A DNA stretch of 40,993 nucleotides from positions 1 through 40,993 of the forward strand of contig CALCQV010000032.1 of NCBI GenBank assembly GCA_937894795.1, written 5' to 3'. Position numbers and translations under genes: made by a program. Of this stretch, positions 17,631 to 26,921 are shown one piece after another. Within the stretch, counting starts at the first letter, position 1. Each line of letters starts with the position of its first letter. The stretch comes from an uncultured Bacteroidales bacterium (lineage in GTDB: Bacteria > Bacteroidota > Bacteroidia > Bacteroidales > Lentimicrobiaceae). A model generated the notes under the pieces. That model was not told the DNA's origin and ran no database searches. It was given only the letters and a program-made list of their open reading frames with translations.

Positions 17631-18542
17631 TCACTTAGTTTTCTTAAGGATATAAATCAAACTTGAATAATTCTTGCCATTAGCTTTGGCATATTGATTT
17701 GACCTGAATCCTTGATAAAGAGCTTTTAGAAATGATTTACTGCCATTGCGGTACTTTTCACTTTGCAATGAAATATAATATGCATCAAAGACCATTGGAA
17801 CAATTTCAATGATCTTTAGATTGTGTTTTGCAATAAGAGTTGAGAAGCTTTGTTGGGTAAAATGGTAAAGATGCCTCGGCACATCGTAAGCAGCCCAATG
17901 ATTCTTGTAGTGTAATGCATCATACGATAATGGATTGGGGAGAGCAATGAATGCGGTTCCTTCATCAGCTAGTAGATTATTCAGATGTACCAGTCGTTCG
18001 TTTAAATCACTTACATGCTCCAACACATGCCACATTGTGATCACATCAAATGATTTATAAGGTAATTCAGTCAGATGCGATACGTCATTAACAGTCAATC
18101 CGAACTGTTTATTTGCATAATGACGTGCATTCTGATTTGGTTCAATTCCCTGAACTATAAAGCCTCTTTTGCCACAATAATCCAGAAAGACTCCAGTAGC
18201 GCATCCTATATCTAGCAGTCGTTTGCCGATAGAATATTTTTTGATGAGTTTTAACTTAGAAGAGAGCGTTATTTTTCTTACCTGATCATAGAGCCAAAAT
18301 TCGATACCTGTGTTTTTGGTAGCATGCGAAATATACTCCGACGATTTATAATATTTACCCAGATCAGTTTCTGAAGGTTGTGGAACAGTAATGAGAAGGC
18401 CACATTTTGTACACTTTGAGATAGTAAAATGCTCCTGTGATAAGAAGTAATCATCTAATTCTAAGTGTGTTACGAAGTTATTACCTGAGCAGGAAGGGCA
18501 TTGCAATAGAGTGTCAGATAGTTGGTGTTCCACGTGAAACAA
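17631..18542 (-). CDS. SAM-dependent methyltransferase with zinc-ribbon N-terminus
   Basis: A 303-aa protein. A CPSC...CTKC zinc-ribbon-like pair (about 15-45) precedes a class I methyltransferase fold (about 90-200) with motif I LLDIGCATGVF and the post-I acidic residue in GIEPNQ. 'MWHVLEHV' is the common motif of the Methyltransf_11/23 group. The substrate is unknown; many relatives act on sugars or lipids. The start is TTG at 18542 (GTG three codons in is the alternative), 7 bases after the mnmG stop. The first codons, read as FHVEH, are exactly a parS-like palindrome, so the N-terminus is shaped by that site. Confidence 0.83.
   Translation of the reverse strand: MFHVEHQLSDTLLQCPSCSGNNFVTHLELDDYFLSQEHFTISKCTKCGLLITVPQPSETDLGKYYKSSEYISHATKNTGIEFWLYDQVRKITLSSKLKLIKKYSIGKRLLDIGCATGVFLDYCGKRGFIVQGIEPNQNARHYANKQFGLTVNDVSHLTELPYKSFDVITMWHVLEHVSDLNERLVHLNNLLADEGTAFIALPNPLSYDALHYKNHWAAYDVPRHLYHFTQQSFSTLIAKHNLKIIEIVPMVFDAYYISLQSEKYRNGSKSFLKALYQGFRSNQYAKANGKNYSSLIYILKKTK
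18526..18541. other. parS-like ParB-binding site 1
   Basis: TGTTCCACGTGAAACA is a 15/16 match to the conserved parS palindrome TGTTTCACGTGAAACA, and this exact one-base variant is known among bacterial chromosomal parS sites. It overlaps the start of the methyltransferase gene, just after mnmG. Chromosomal parS sites normally cluster near the replication origin. No parA or parB gene is in the window. Confidence 0.85.
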
Positions 18543-18549
18543 ATTACGG

Positions 18550-20421
18550 TTAGTGTGTTAAATATACAATTAGTACGGCTATATCGGCCGGTGATACTCC
18601 GCTTATTCTACTAGCCTGGCCTATAGTTGAAGGTTTTTGTTTGGTTAGTTTTTCACGGGCTTCATACGACAAAGATACAAGAGAATTGTAATTAAAGTCG
18701 GGTTTCAAAGGAATATTATCATACTCTGACAAGGAATCTGCAAGTGCTTTCTCCTTTTCAATATAGCCACCGTATTTGATAAGAATTTCTGCTTCTTCCA
18801 AGACCTCTTCTGACAGATTACCCATCTCCGATAATAAGCCTGACAATTCAGTGTTAACCTTTACAAAATCTTTCAAGTTTATTTGAGGGCGCAATGCCAG
18901 AGTTGCAATTTTTACACTCTGTGAAATAGGTGTTGTTCCCGATTCCACCAATAGTGTATTAATAGTGTCGGGATTTATAGAAGTAGTCGCAAAGTAATCC
19001 TGTAGGATTTTAATATATTTTATCTTCTGCTCTACCCTATTCAATCTTTCTATTGAAGCTAATCCAAGTTTGTGCGATAGAGGAGTCAGTCGTAAATCGG
19101 CAGAATTATGTCGAAGCAGAATTCTATACTCTGCCCTTGATGTAAACATTCTATAGGGTTCGTCGATGCTTTTAGTGATGAGGTCATCTATCAGAACTCC
19201 AATATATGCCTCTGACCTCTTTAATACAAATGGTTCTTTATCATTTAAAGCAAGGTGTGCATTAATACCTGCCATTATACCTTGTGCAGCCGCTTCCTCA
19301 TATCCCGTAGTTCCATTGATCTGGCCAGCAAAGTATAGATGATTTATACGATGAGTCTCTAATGTGGGTTTGAGCTGGTAAGGGGGGAAGTAATCGTATT
19401 CAATTGCATATCCAGGTCTGAATATTCTCACGTTTTCAAATCCTGGTACTAATTTGAGTGCTTCATATTGGATATTTTCAGGTAGCGATGAAGAGAAGCC
19501 ATTTACATAGTATTCAATAGTATCCCATCCTTCGGGTTCAATAAATAATTGATGACGTATTTTATCAGCAAACCGATCAATTTTATCTTCAATTGAAGGG
19601 CAGTACCTGGGTCCGGTGCCTTCTATACGTCCTGAATACATTGGTGATTCTGCAAAACCTTCGCGCAATTTATCGTGAACCTGTTTATTAGTATACGTAA
19701 TATAACAACTTCTCTGGTTTTTTAGAGGTGGTGTTTCAGTAAAGGAGAATTTACCGGGGTTAACATCTCCACTTTGCTCTTCCATCCTGGAGAAATCAAG
19801 TGATCTGGCATCTACTCTCACAGGGGTACCTGTTTTTAGTCTTCTGGATTCGAATCCCAGGTTAGTTAAACTCTCGGTTAACCCATGAGCCGCCTTGTCC
19901 CCTATTCTGCCTCCGCCAAATTGCTTTGTACCAATGTGAATAATACCATTAAGAAATGTACCATTAGTTAAAACAACTGCCTTACTATAAATAGTTTGGC
20001 CCATGGCGGTTTTAACTCCTATAACTCTATCATCTTTTACCATTACCTCAGAAACGGTATCCTGCCAGAAATCAAGGCGGGGTATCTGTTCCAACAGTTG
20101 TCTCCATTTTTCAGTAAACCTCATTCTATCACTTTGGGCTCTTGGACTCCACATTGCCGGACCCTTGGATTTATTCAGCATTCTGAATTGGATCATTGTT
20201 GAATCCGTAACAATACCTGAGTAACCTCCTAACGCATCTATTTCACGAACAATTTGTCCTTTGGCAATGCCACCCATAGCCGGATTGCATGACATAAAGG
20301 CCATTTGTGTCATATTCATAGTTATAAGTAGTACTGACGATCCCATGTTGGCTGCTGCTGCAGCTGCTTCGCAACCGGCATGACCAGCCCCGACAACTAT
20401 TATGTCATATTCATTAAACAT
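18550..20421 (-). CDS. mnmG: tRNA U34 modification enzyme MnmG (GidA)
   Basis: MnmG is an FAD protein that, with MnmE, places the (carboxymethyl)aminomethyl group at the 5-position of wobble U34 in several tRNAs, using methylene-THF and NADH. The 623-aa length is standard. Visible features are the FAD-binding VVGAGHAGCEAA (about 9-20), NPAMGGIAKGQIVREIDALGG (about 46-66), the GTGPRYCPSIEDKI motif and the C-terminal SGVSPADIAVL. Start MFNEYD at 20421. mnmG is often close to the chromosomal origin, and here each flank carries a parS-like site. The methyltransferase follows 7 bases downstream. Confidence 0.97.
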   Translation of the reverse strand: MFNEYDIIVVGAGHAGCEAAAAAANMGSSVLLITMNMTQMAFMSCNPAMGGIAKGQIVREIDALGGYSGIVTDSTMIQFRMLNKSKGPAMWSPRAQSDRMRFTEKWRQLLEQIPRLDFWQDTVSEVMVKDDRVIGVKTAMGQTIYSKAVVLTNGTFLNGIIHIGTKQFGGGRIGDKAAHGLTESLTNLGFESRRLKTGTPVRVDARSLDFSRMEEQSGDVNPGKFSFTETPPLKNQRSCYITYTNKQVHDKLREGFAESPMYSGRIEGTGPRYCPSIEDKIDRFADKIRHQLFIEPEGWDTIEYYVNGFSSSLPENIQYEALKLVPGFENVRIFRPGYAIEYDYFPPYQLKPTLETHRINHLYFAGQINGTTGYEEAAAQGIMAGINAHLALNDKEPFVLKRSEAYIGVLIDDLITKSIDEPYRMFTSRAEYRILLRHNSADLRLTPLSHKLGLASIERLNRVEQKIKYIKILQDYFATTSINPDTINTLLVESGTTPISQSVKIATLALRPQINLKDFVKVNTELSGLLSEMGNLSEEVLEEAEILIKYGGYIEKEKALADSLSEYDNIPLKPDFNYNSLVSLSYEAREKLTKQKPSTIGQASRISGVSPADIAVLIVYLTH

Positions 20422-20711
20422 CCTCTTGGTTTCACGTGGAACAATTCTATTCCGGTAATGAATAGAACAATATTTTTAGCATTTTAGTGGCAGCAAAAGT
20501 ACAAAAAATATCAATTTGAAGACGCAGTCTGCTATATGCCGCTAATTGAGGTGGAAGTGCCGGTTAACACTAACTAAAGCTTAGCCTTTCATTTAATGTC
20601 AATATATAAAGCAGCTAGTGCCAGCTTAAGGTGTTTATCACCAAGGGAGGGTTTTTGTACAGTATGGAAAATTGGTAATGGAGGGTTGATCTTTACGATC
20701 AACAATTGGTA
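20422..20711. other. 290-bp gap between ybeY and mnmG
   Basis: Besides the parS-like site at its mnmG end, the gap holds a 7-bp hairpin, GTTGATC (20685-20691) with GATCAAC (20697-20703), next to the ybeY stop. It lacks a T-tract and is only a weak terminator candidate. No open frame or RNA gene is convincing. Confidence 0.4.
20428..20443. other. parS-like ParB-binding site 2
   Basis: GGTTTCACGTGGAACA (on the - strand TGTTCCACGTGAAACC) keeps the full CACGTG core and 14 of 16 bases of the parS consensus, and differs from site 1 only at the last base. It lies 6 bases upstream of the mnmG start codon, about 1.9 kb from site 1. ParB bound here could affect mnmG expression. Confidence 0.75.
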
Positions 20712-21137
20712 TTATATTTTGACAATGAGTTTTTGCAGATAGTGATCTTCCTGTTTACGCATTTCATTGCTCTCTTTATCAGTCTTATCTTTCAAGCCAC
20801 ATAGATGCAGTATGCCATGTATAATTACTCTGTGCAGTTCGTTTTCAAAAGTCTTTTTAAACTTATGCGCATTTTCTCTTACTCTTTCAATACTGATAAA
20901 AATATCGCCGCTTAATACCTTGCCAGTACCATAATCAAAAGTTATTATATCAGTATAAGTGTCGTGATCCAGATATTGCTGATTTAGTTTCAGCAAATAT
21001 TCATCAGAACAGAAAATATAATTAATTGTCCCCGGCAAATATTTATGCTCTTCAATTGCCGAATTGATCCAAGCGGTGATTAGATGATTATTTTCAATTT
21101 GGAACTCAATATCCTCGTTAAAAAAATTAATTCCCAT
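20712..21137 (-). CDS. ybeY: Endoribonuclease YbeY (rRNA maturation)
   Basis: YbeY is a zinc endoribonuclease involved in 16S rRNA 3'-end maturation and ribosome quality control. The 141-aa protein has the family core: the TDIITFDYG block (about 62-70), SGDIFIS, and the metal motif HGILHLCGLKDKT. The first two His ligands are present, but the third (as in HGxLHLxGYDH) is replaced in a GLKDK context; similar 'GYKDK' variants occur in Bacteroidota, so this looks lineage-specific. It follows the DUF4175 gene by 32 bases and is probably co-transcribed with it. Confidence 0.92.
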   Translation of the reverse strand: MGINFFNEDIEFQIENNHLITAWINSAIEEHKYLPGTINYIFCSDEYLLKLNQQYLDHDTYTDIITFDYGTGKVLSGDIFISIERVRENAHKFKKTFENELHRVIIHGILHLCGLKDKTDKESNEMRKQEDHYLQKLIVKI

Positions 21138-21169
21138 ATTATAAGTCTAATTGAAGACAAAGATAATTA

Positions 21170-24100
21170 CTAATTTCCATTAACCGAAGGAGTCTGTGAG
21201 TTATGCGGGATTTGAATGAAATAGCTATTTACCTTATTGCGATAATAGTTCCTGAGAGAAGGTGGTATGCTTTTAATTAGTTCAGTTTCTCTTGAAGGAA
21301 GACCTAAACTGTCGAAGTATTTTGCCGGATCGGGTTTTGGAATATCTTTCCCTTCTGTTGATTCTCTTTTTTCCTCCTGCTCTCTTTTCATTTCAGCTTT
21401 TTCAGATTCCAATAATCGGGTAAGTATTTCTTCTTGTCGTTTCATGGTCTGTTGGTTCAGGATTTTGTTAACCAGGTCAGTTTCGGTTTTTTCCATTTCC
21501 TGCAACATCTTTTGGATTTGTTGTTGGTTAACCTCCCCTCCTTTCTGCAATTCCTCACCGTAATCTTGTAACATCTTGCGCAGTGCTTCTTGCTGTGCAG
21601 CCATTCTGGCTAGTTGTTCACTCATTTTAGAGGATGACATCTTTCCCTGTTCTCCCTTTTCACCCGGTTTTTGTTGCATTCCTTTACGCAATTCTTCCAT
21701 TTGTTGATTCAGTTTTTCCTGCATCTGCCGCATAGATTTCATGGAGCTTTTACCTTTACCGGGTTTAGGATTACTGCATGATTTGCCTGAGGCCATCATA
21801 CTCATGTTCTGCTCCATATTTTTCAAAGATTCTGAAAGTAATAGAGCGAGGTTATTGACTGAAGTCATTACATATTGCTGCTTGGATGTGGCCATTCCAA
21901 TTGAACGGTTTTGCAAGGCCAACATTGCCATTTCAGTGTTAGAGTTAATATCCCTTATTTCTCTATTAATGAAATTCTCTATCATGGCCTGTCTTTTACT
22001 CAATGCCAGAAGTGAATCCTCAATCATCTCCAGATTGTTCTGAATTTTCTTTTGGTCTTCGATAGTTTCAGGATATTTAGGACTCGATCGGTTAATACCC
22101 TTTACCCTATCCATGAGATCCTCCTGATCAAAAGAGACTTTTACCAGGTTTTCAAGTATGGCACGTAATGCATTAATATCTTCACCCAGTTGTTCATTCT
22201 CCATTTCCATCTGCATCTCAAATAAGGACTCACTCATTTTCTGCATTTTCTCAGAGGCCTTTTGCTGATGATCAGATGCCTTTTTCATCTGAGAATCCTT
22301 TAGTTTTTCACTGCTCTCCTTTAACTCGTTTTCTATGTCCTGTTTTTGTTCTTTCGGTATATCAAAATCAGTTGGTTCCTCAAGTTTCTGATTTAATTGT
22401 TTAAGCTCCTCCAGATCCTTGCCAATTTTCTCAAACTCCTTATTGAGGTCCTCTTGTTTTTTAGTTAGTTGCTCACTATCCTTTTTATCGCTGTTTGCAG
22501 TTTCATCTGCCAGATTCTTTTCTTCATCTGCCAGTTTTTTCAGGTTCTCAATGGATTCTGTCAGCTTCTTATCAAATTCAAGCTGCTTAAACAACTCAAG
22601 GTTCCTGTCAAGATCTTTCTCAATGTCTTCTGACTGCATCTGCATTTTCTCCAACATATCCCTGACCTTATCCTTATTCAATTCGTCCATCATTTTCTGA
22701 AGTTCTTCAAACATTTTCTTCATTTCGTCAGACATGATATCTTCAAATAACTTCTCAAGTTGTTTCTGCTTTTCCAGAATATTCTCGTCAATTTGTTTGA
22801 CCTGCGATTCTTTGGTATTTATTTGCTTGTTTTCAAGCTGCATCTTCTCAACCTTGTTTTGCAATTCTTGATGACGCTGTATCAGATTCTCTATCTGCTT
22901 CTTATCCTGATAGTTAAGGTCCTTTTTATTAATCAGGTTTTCATTTAGTTTTTCAATTTCTTTCTGAATGGCTTTTGCTTCTTTGATAGTCTCATCAAAA
23001 TCATTTTTAAGGTCTTCCTGATGTTTATTAACCATTGAATTGATCTCTTCCAATGTAGGTATTCTGAATGTCATTTCCTGTGAGCGTGCCGGCTTACTGC
23101 CATTCACACCGTCATTATCCCATACAATAAAATAGTAGTTTATATTTTCGCCGGGTTCCAAACCTAAGGATAGCAAGTCAAAATAGTAGTAAAAGTTTTG
23201 TTCGGTTACATTATTTTGAATAGGAACATCAACTGACATTTCAGCTCCTGCTTCTCCTTCAATAACTCTGGAAAGTTTGTATTGAAGATTCCTAAATCCG
23301 TAATCATCATTAATTAAACCTCTGAAATACAGCCTATTATCGTAAATGCTATCACGGTATTGTTCAATATTAATGGTTGGATACAGGTCAGGTATCGCAT
23401 TTGCAAAGAACTTCAGTGAATCATTATTGGTAAGATATTTATTGCGGCTGCTGATTGTTATCCCTGTTCCTTCCATTAGTCGGTGACTTGTTGAGAAAGC
23501 GTTGGATTTACCTGATGAGAGTACGCGTTGTTCATTTCCAATATTAAAGAGAACAATGTCGGCATCTCTGGTATAGAACTTCCATTTTAACATGGTACCC
23601 TGTGGTACATTTATATCTCCTACATTGGAAACTACTTCTGACTTCTTATTCAAATACGAAGGATAGGTTAATTCAATGTCGTAATTAAGTATGATGGGTT
23701 TGGGGAGAACCCTAATTGAGTAATTATCACTGTAATATCCTGATGCCAGAAGTTGAAAATCCTGATCTTTCTGGATTTTCTTAAAGGTGTAGTTAAAGTT
23801 CAACTTACTTTCTGCATTCATTCTGTACTCGCTGCCATCAATCACCAGGTACACCTCGGCAGGAATTTCCTCTCCTGAAACAGCAATTTGAAGCGTGAAA
23901 TCCTCCTGCTGCACTGCAGTAAGATCTTTATTCTCAACGGTCAGTTTGAATGGAAGAGGTTTCTCGAATTTAATGGAATGATTGATTAGCCGATTCCCCG
24001 GTTCTGTCAAGATGTTGGGTGAAGCAACCAGTAAAATGCTGATTATCAGTATAGGAGGAAGAGCCAGAAATAAGTATCGCTTGTTTGATGCATAGCTCAC

Positions 24101-24544
24101 AGCTGATTTGAATGGAACACTTATGAGTTTCTCTGATTTTTTATTGATACCAGCTATAATTAAATCATAATTTTCAGGTGATTCATCGGATAGTTTTTTC
24201 AGCTGTAACGTGTTGAGCAGGGTGTCTTTCACCTCATGAAAATGCCTGCCTATAACTGTGGCTGCCATATCATGTGATATGCGTGGCCCAATCTTGTATA
24301 ATTTAAGGAGGGGGTTAATTATGTATCTGATAACCAATAAACTACCCAAAATAATATAAGTATAGAATATTACTGTGCGAACTGTGGATGAAAACCATGC
24401 CACTGATTCAAAGAGTGCAAAAATTAAAAAGAAACTTCCAAGCAGTGCAATACTATAGAGGGCTCCTTTTATCAAAAGATTGGTATAGTACTTTTTGATA
24501 AAGGCATCAAGCTTATCAATCAGGATAGTATAATTATCAGACAT
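21170..24544 (-). CDS. DUF4175 membrane-anchored coiled-coil protein
   Basis: A 1124-aa protein. The N-terminus has three hydrophobic spans (about 22-50, 58-78 and 152-172) enclosing a small cytoplasmic segment. A beta-rich extracytoplasmic region follows (about 185-500), then a very long Lys/Glu/Gln/Met-rich coiled coil (about 500-1060). This is the architecture of Bacteroidota DUF4175 proteins. No enzymatic motif is visible. Size and topology suggest a periplasm-spanning structural or tethering role, which is inference. ybeY follows 32 bases downstream. Confidence 0.85.
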   Translation of the reverse strand: MSDNYTILIDKLDAFIKKYYTNLLIKGALYSIALLGSFFLIFALFESVAWFSSTVRTVIFYTYIILGSLLVIRYIINPLLKLYKIGPRISHDMAATVIGRHFHEVKDTLLNTLQLKKLSDESPENYDLIIAGINKKSEKLISVPFKSAVSYASNKRYLFLALPPILIISILLVASPNILTEPGNRLINHSIKFEKPLPFKLTVENKDLTAVQQEDFTLQIAVSGEEIPAEVYLVIDGSEYRMNAESKLNFNYTFKKIQKDQDFQLLASGYYSDNYSIRVLPKPIILNYDIELTYPSYLNKKSEVVSNVGDINVPQGTMLKWKFYTRDADIVLFNIGNEQRVLSSGKSNAFSTSHRLMEGTGITISSRNKYLTNNDSLKFFANAIPDLYPTINIEQYRDSIYDNRLYFRGLINDDYGFRNLQYKLSRVIEGEAGAEMSVDVPIQNNVTEQNFYYYFDLLSLGLEPGENINYYFIVWDNDGVNGSKPARSQEMTFRIPTLEEINSMVNKHQEDLKNDFDETIKEAKAIQKEIEKLNENLINKKDLNYQDKKQIENLIQRHQELQNKVEKMQLENKQINTKESQVKQIDENILEKQKQLEKLFEDIMSDEMKKMFEELQKMMDELNKDKVRDMLEKMQMQSEDIEKDLDRNLELFKQLEFDKKLTESIENLKKLADEEKNLADETANSDKKDSEQLTKKQEDLNKEFEKIGKDLEELKQLNQKLEEPTDFDIPKEQKQDIENELKESSEKLKDSQMKKASDHQQKASEKMQKMSESLFEMQMEMENEQLGEDINALRAILENLVKVSFDQEDLMDRVKGINRSSPKYPETIEDQKKIQNNLEMIEDSLLALSKRQAMIENFINREIRDINSNTEMAMLALQNRSIGMATSKQQYVMTSVNNLALLLSESLKNMEQNMSMMASGKSCSNPKPGKGKSSMKSMRQMQEKLNQQMEELRKGMQQKPGEKGEQGKMSSSKMSEQLARMAAQQEALRKMLQDYGEELQKGGEVNQQQIQKMLQEMEKTETDLVNKILNQQTMKRQEEILTRLLESEKAEMKREQEEKRESTEGKDIPKPDPAKYFDSLGLPSRETELIKSIPPSLRNYYRNKVNSYFIQIPHNSQTPSVNGN

Positions 24545-24660
24545 AATTCAATGATTCGAAAATCTATCAATCAAGACACACAGTTATTTCTAATCAACAA
24601 TAACGGCAATCTCTATTGCTTATTTCATTAATTATCAGACTCTTTAGTTATTCAATTCAA

Positions 24661-26778
24661 TTATTTGGCATCAAATACTTCAATACCTGACCAGTCGTCA
24701 GGTAACTGCTTTCCGGTAATATTTCTACAACGGTTAATATAAAAGGCTGCTGCCGCATCCGAAGGATTAATTTTCACCACTTCAGTGAATATTTCAATGG
24801 CTTCTTTAAAGTTTCTGTTTTTATAAGCCTCTATACCCTTACCAAACAATGGTTTTGTTTCAGTTTTAAGCACTTTTATTTCTTCAGGTTCGCCATCAAG
24901 CACTTCAAAAATGTAAACTGCTTCTTTTTTACCTTTAACCCTAGCAACATCAAGGAAGCGGAAATTATATTTACCGGGATTGTTTAGTTTAATTAAGCTA
25001 TCTTCACTGATGATTATTGAAGTCTTATAGATTTTTGTGAGGCCTTCCAATCTTGAAGCCAAATTAACAGCATCAGATATAACAGTACCATCAATACGGC
25101 CCTCCCCTCCTACTACGCCCAACATAAGATTACCGGTATGTATTCCTATACCTGAATCAATGGTAGGCAAATTTAAATCCTGCCTGTCGGAATTAAAGTG
25201 CAGTAATGTTTTACGCATTTCAATAGCAGCATCAATGGCGTCATCAACTGACTCATGGAATAAAGCCATAATGGAATCGCCAATAAACTTATCAATAAAG
25301 CCATTGTTTCTCCTGATTACAGGTTCCATATAGCCGAGGTAATGATTAATAAAATCGAAGTTTTGCTTAGGAGTTAATCCTTCTGATAGTTCTGTGAATC
25401 CACGTATATCGCTGAATAGCACTGACATCTCTTTTTGAACCTGATCACCCAGTTGAATATCCACAAAATTCTCCTTGCCAAGGAACTCGAGGAATTGATT
25501 GGGAACAAACCGTGAATAAGCTTCGTTCATTTGAGATATTTTGAAAATATACTCACGTAATCGGGAGGTCATTAAGTTATAACCCTCTGACATCACTCCT
25601 ATCTCATCATTAGTTCTGACAATGGTATAATTATCCAACATTCCTTCGCTGGTAAGCCGCATATTTCTCACCAGTTCGTTTACCGGTCGCACAATATCGG
25701 CTGTTGACCAGCTTACGAAGAATAGAATATAGATGAAGGCTACCAGGATTCCGCTGATTATACCCCCGAACATCAGGACATTATCAAGTGCGCTTATGTA
25801 ATAGAGGTTTGAACTGCCAAATTCGTCTTTTATATCAACATCAGGCCCCAGAATATCTACCAATCTACCCATCATAATCCGTAATTCCCCGGAAGAAACA
25901 TCACCCATATCTTTTATTGGTGTGAGGCTGAGTAGCAGGTACAACAAAACTATAGTAAGAGGCAGCAAGGTAGTCATAGCACTTGCTATATAAAGCCTGT
26001 TTCTGATCTTGCCACTGTTTTTTCCAAATATTCTTTTTTGAAGTTCATCACGTGAAAAAACAAACTCAATATACCGAATGTGAACAAGATGTTTTTGCCA
26101 GAAATAAATAAACAGAATGCTTAACAGCGAAGCAACCAATGAGATGAAAAGATAATTGGTATATAGTCTCCTCTCCAGCTCATCATTAAACAACCCGGGA
26201 TTTTGCGTTTTAATGAACATTATAACATGCATCACAGTGAATGCAAGCAATACGATACCAGCGTTTATTAACGGTGTTTTTAACAGGAACCTGCGACAGA
26301 ATCTATATAATGCGGGTGTTACATTTTTCCCTTTCCTTTTTCTACCGAAATATCTCTTGAATGGATAGTTAAAGCCTATTCCCAGAACCAGGCTGGTGAA
26401 TATTACCAGCCGGAACATCATATTCATCGACTCAGAGAAGGGCGAATTCCCCTTACCTTCACTTCCTGAAGGTGTTGCTATACTGGTAGTTGTACTATCA
26501 CCATCAGTTTGAACTAGCTTGAGGCCATTTTCGTTTCCCCGGTTAAAGTCAATTACCAGATTCTGGTTATCCTTACCCTGCAACGTGTCTTCAGCATGTT
26601 TTACTACTTCCTTTGATAAATTCAGTTTTCCCCTATCTTTTAATGTGGGGAAGCTCTTAAGCACCATAAATCCCAATACAGGAAATACAAGCAATAAATA
26701 AAGTAAGAGAGGGAAAGTGAAGATTCTGCCAGCCAGATATTTAGGTACCTGCGAAATCTGTTTTTCCTTACGCCCCAT
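24661..26778 (-). CDS. Membrane class III adenylate cyclase with HAMP and TPR
   Basis: A 705-aa protein with about six membrane spans (the first at about 17-38, the last near 335-358), a HAMP linker (about 360-412), a class III cyclase domain (about 450-620) and a C-terminal TPR pair (about 640-685). The active-site set is complete: metal ligands D457 (SDIRGFT) and D501 (FIGDS), adenine-selecting K497 and the Asp in ISDAVN, and the transition-state Asn/Arg in VNLASRLE. This predicts an active adenylate (not guanylate) cyclase making cAMP in response to a membrane signal. No cAMP receptor is in the window. It is divergent from gltX. Confidence 0.9.
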   Translation of the reverse strand: MGRKEKQISQVPKYLAGRIFTFPLLLYLLLVFPVLGFMVLKSFPTLKDRGKLNLSKEVVKHAEDTLQGKDNQNLVIDFNRGNENGLKLVQTDGDSTTTSIATPSGSEGKGNSPFSESMNMMFRLVIFTSLVLGIGFNYPFKRYFGRKRKGKNVTPALYRFCRRFLLKTPLINAGIVLLAFTVMHVIMFIKTQNPGLFNDELERRLYTNYLFISLVASLLSILFIYFWQKHLVHIRYIEFVFSRDELQKRIFGKNSGKIRNRLYIASAMTTLLPLTIVLLYLLLSLTPIKDMGDVSSGELRIMMGRLVDILGPDVDIKDEFGSSNLYYISALDNVLMFGGIISGILVAFIYILFFVSWSTADIVRPVNELVRNMRLTSEGMLDNYTIVRTNDEIGVMSEGYNLMTSRLREYIFKISQMNEAYSRFVPNQFLEFLGKENFVDIQLGDQVQKEMSVLFSDIRGFTELSEGLTPKQNFDFINHYLGYMEPVIRRNNGFIDKFIGDSIMALFHESVDDAIDAAIEMRKTLLHFNSDRQDLNLPTIDSGIGIHTGNLMLGVVGGEGRIDGTVISDAVNLASRLEGLTKIYKTSIIISEDSLIKLNNPGKYNFRFLDVARVKGKKEAVYIFEVLDGEPEEIKVLKTETKPLFGKGIEAYKNRNFKEAIEIFTEVVKINPSDAAAAFYINRCRNITGKQLPDDWSGIEVFDAK

Positions 26779-26818
26779 TGTGCAAATATTTTATGAAAAA
26801 TGGTTGTTCCACAATCTA

Positions 26819-26846
26819 CAAAGTTAGTTAATTATAACCTGCTCAA
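26819..26846 (-). promoter_or_regulatory. Bacteroidota-type promoter of the cyclase gene
   Basis: On the - strand, TTG (26844-26846), a 17-bp spacer and TAACTTTG (26819-26826) match the Bacteroidota TTG-N17-23-TAnnTTTG pattern. The -7 box ends about 40 bases before the cyclase ATG. Confidence 0.6.
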
Positions 26847-26913
26847 TAAGTATAACTATCAACTTTAACAAGTGTTAAGAAATATAGATCACTTAGTCTC
26901 CTTTTTGTTTTTC

Positions 26914-26921
26914 TATCTTTG
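26914..26921 (+). promoter_or_regulatory. Probable -7 element of gltX
   Basis: TATCTTTG fits TAnnTTTG and lies 16 bases before the gltX ATG. No TTG is found 17-23 bp upstream, so it is half supported. If used, the leader would be very short. Confidence 0.4.

Noticed and set aside
22419..22700. Antisense frames inside the DUF4175 coiled coil and other long genes
   Set aside because: They are low-complexity complements (Ser/Phe/Leu-rich) of Glu/Lys-rich coding sequence, without independent support.
26041..26066. A third parS site around TCACGTGAAAA (also CACGTG at 30205 and 37896)
   Set aside because: Only the core or one half-site is kept, and the second arm of the palindrome is missing.
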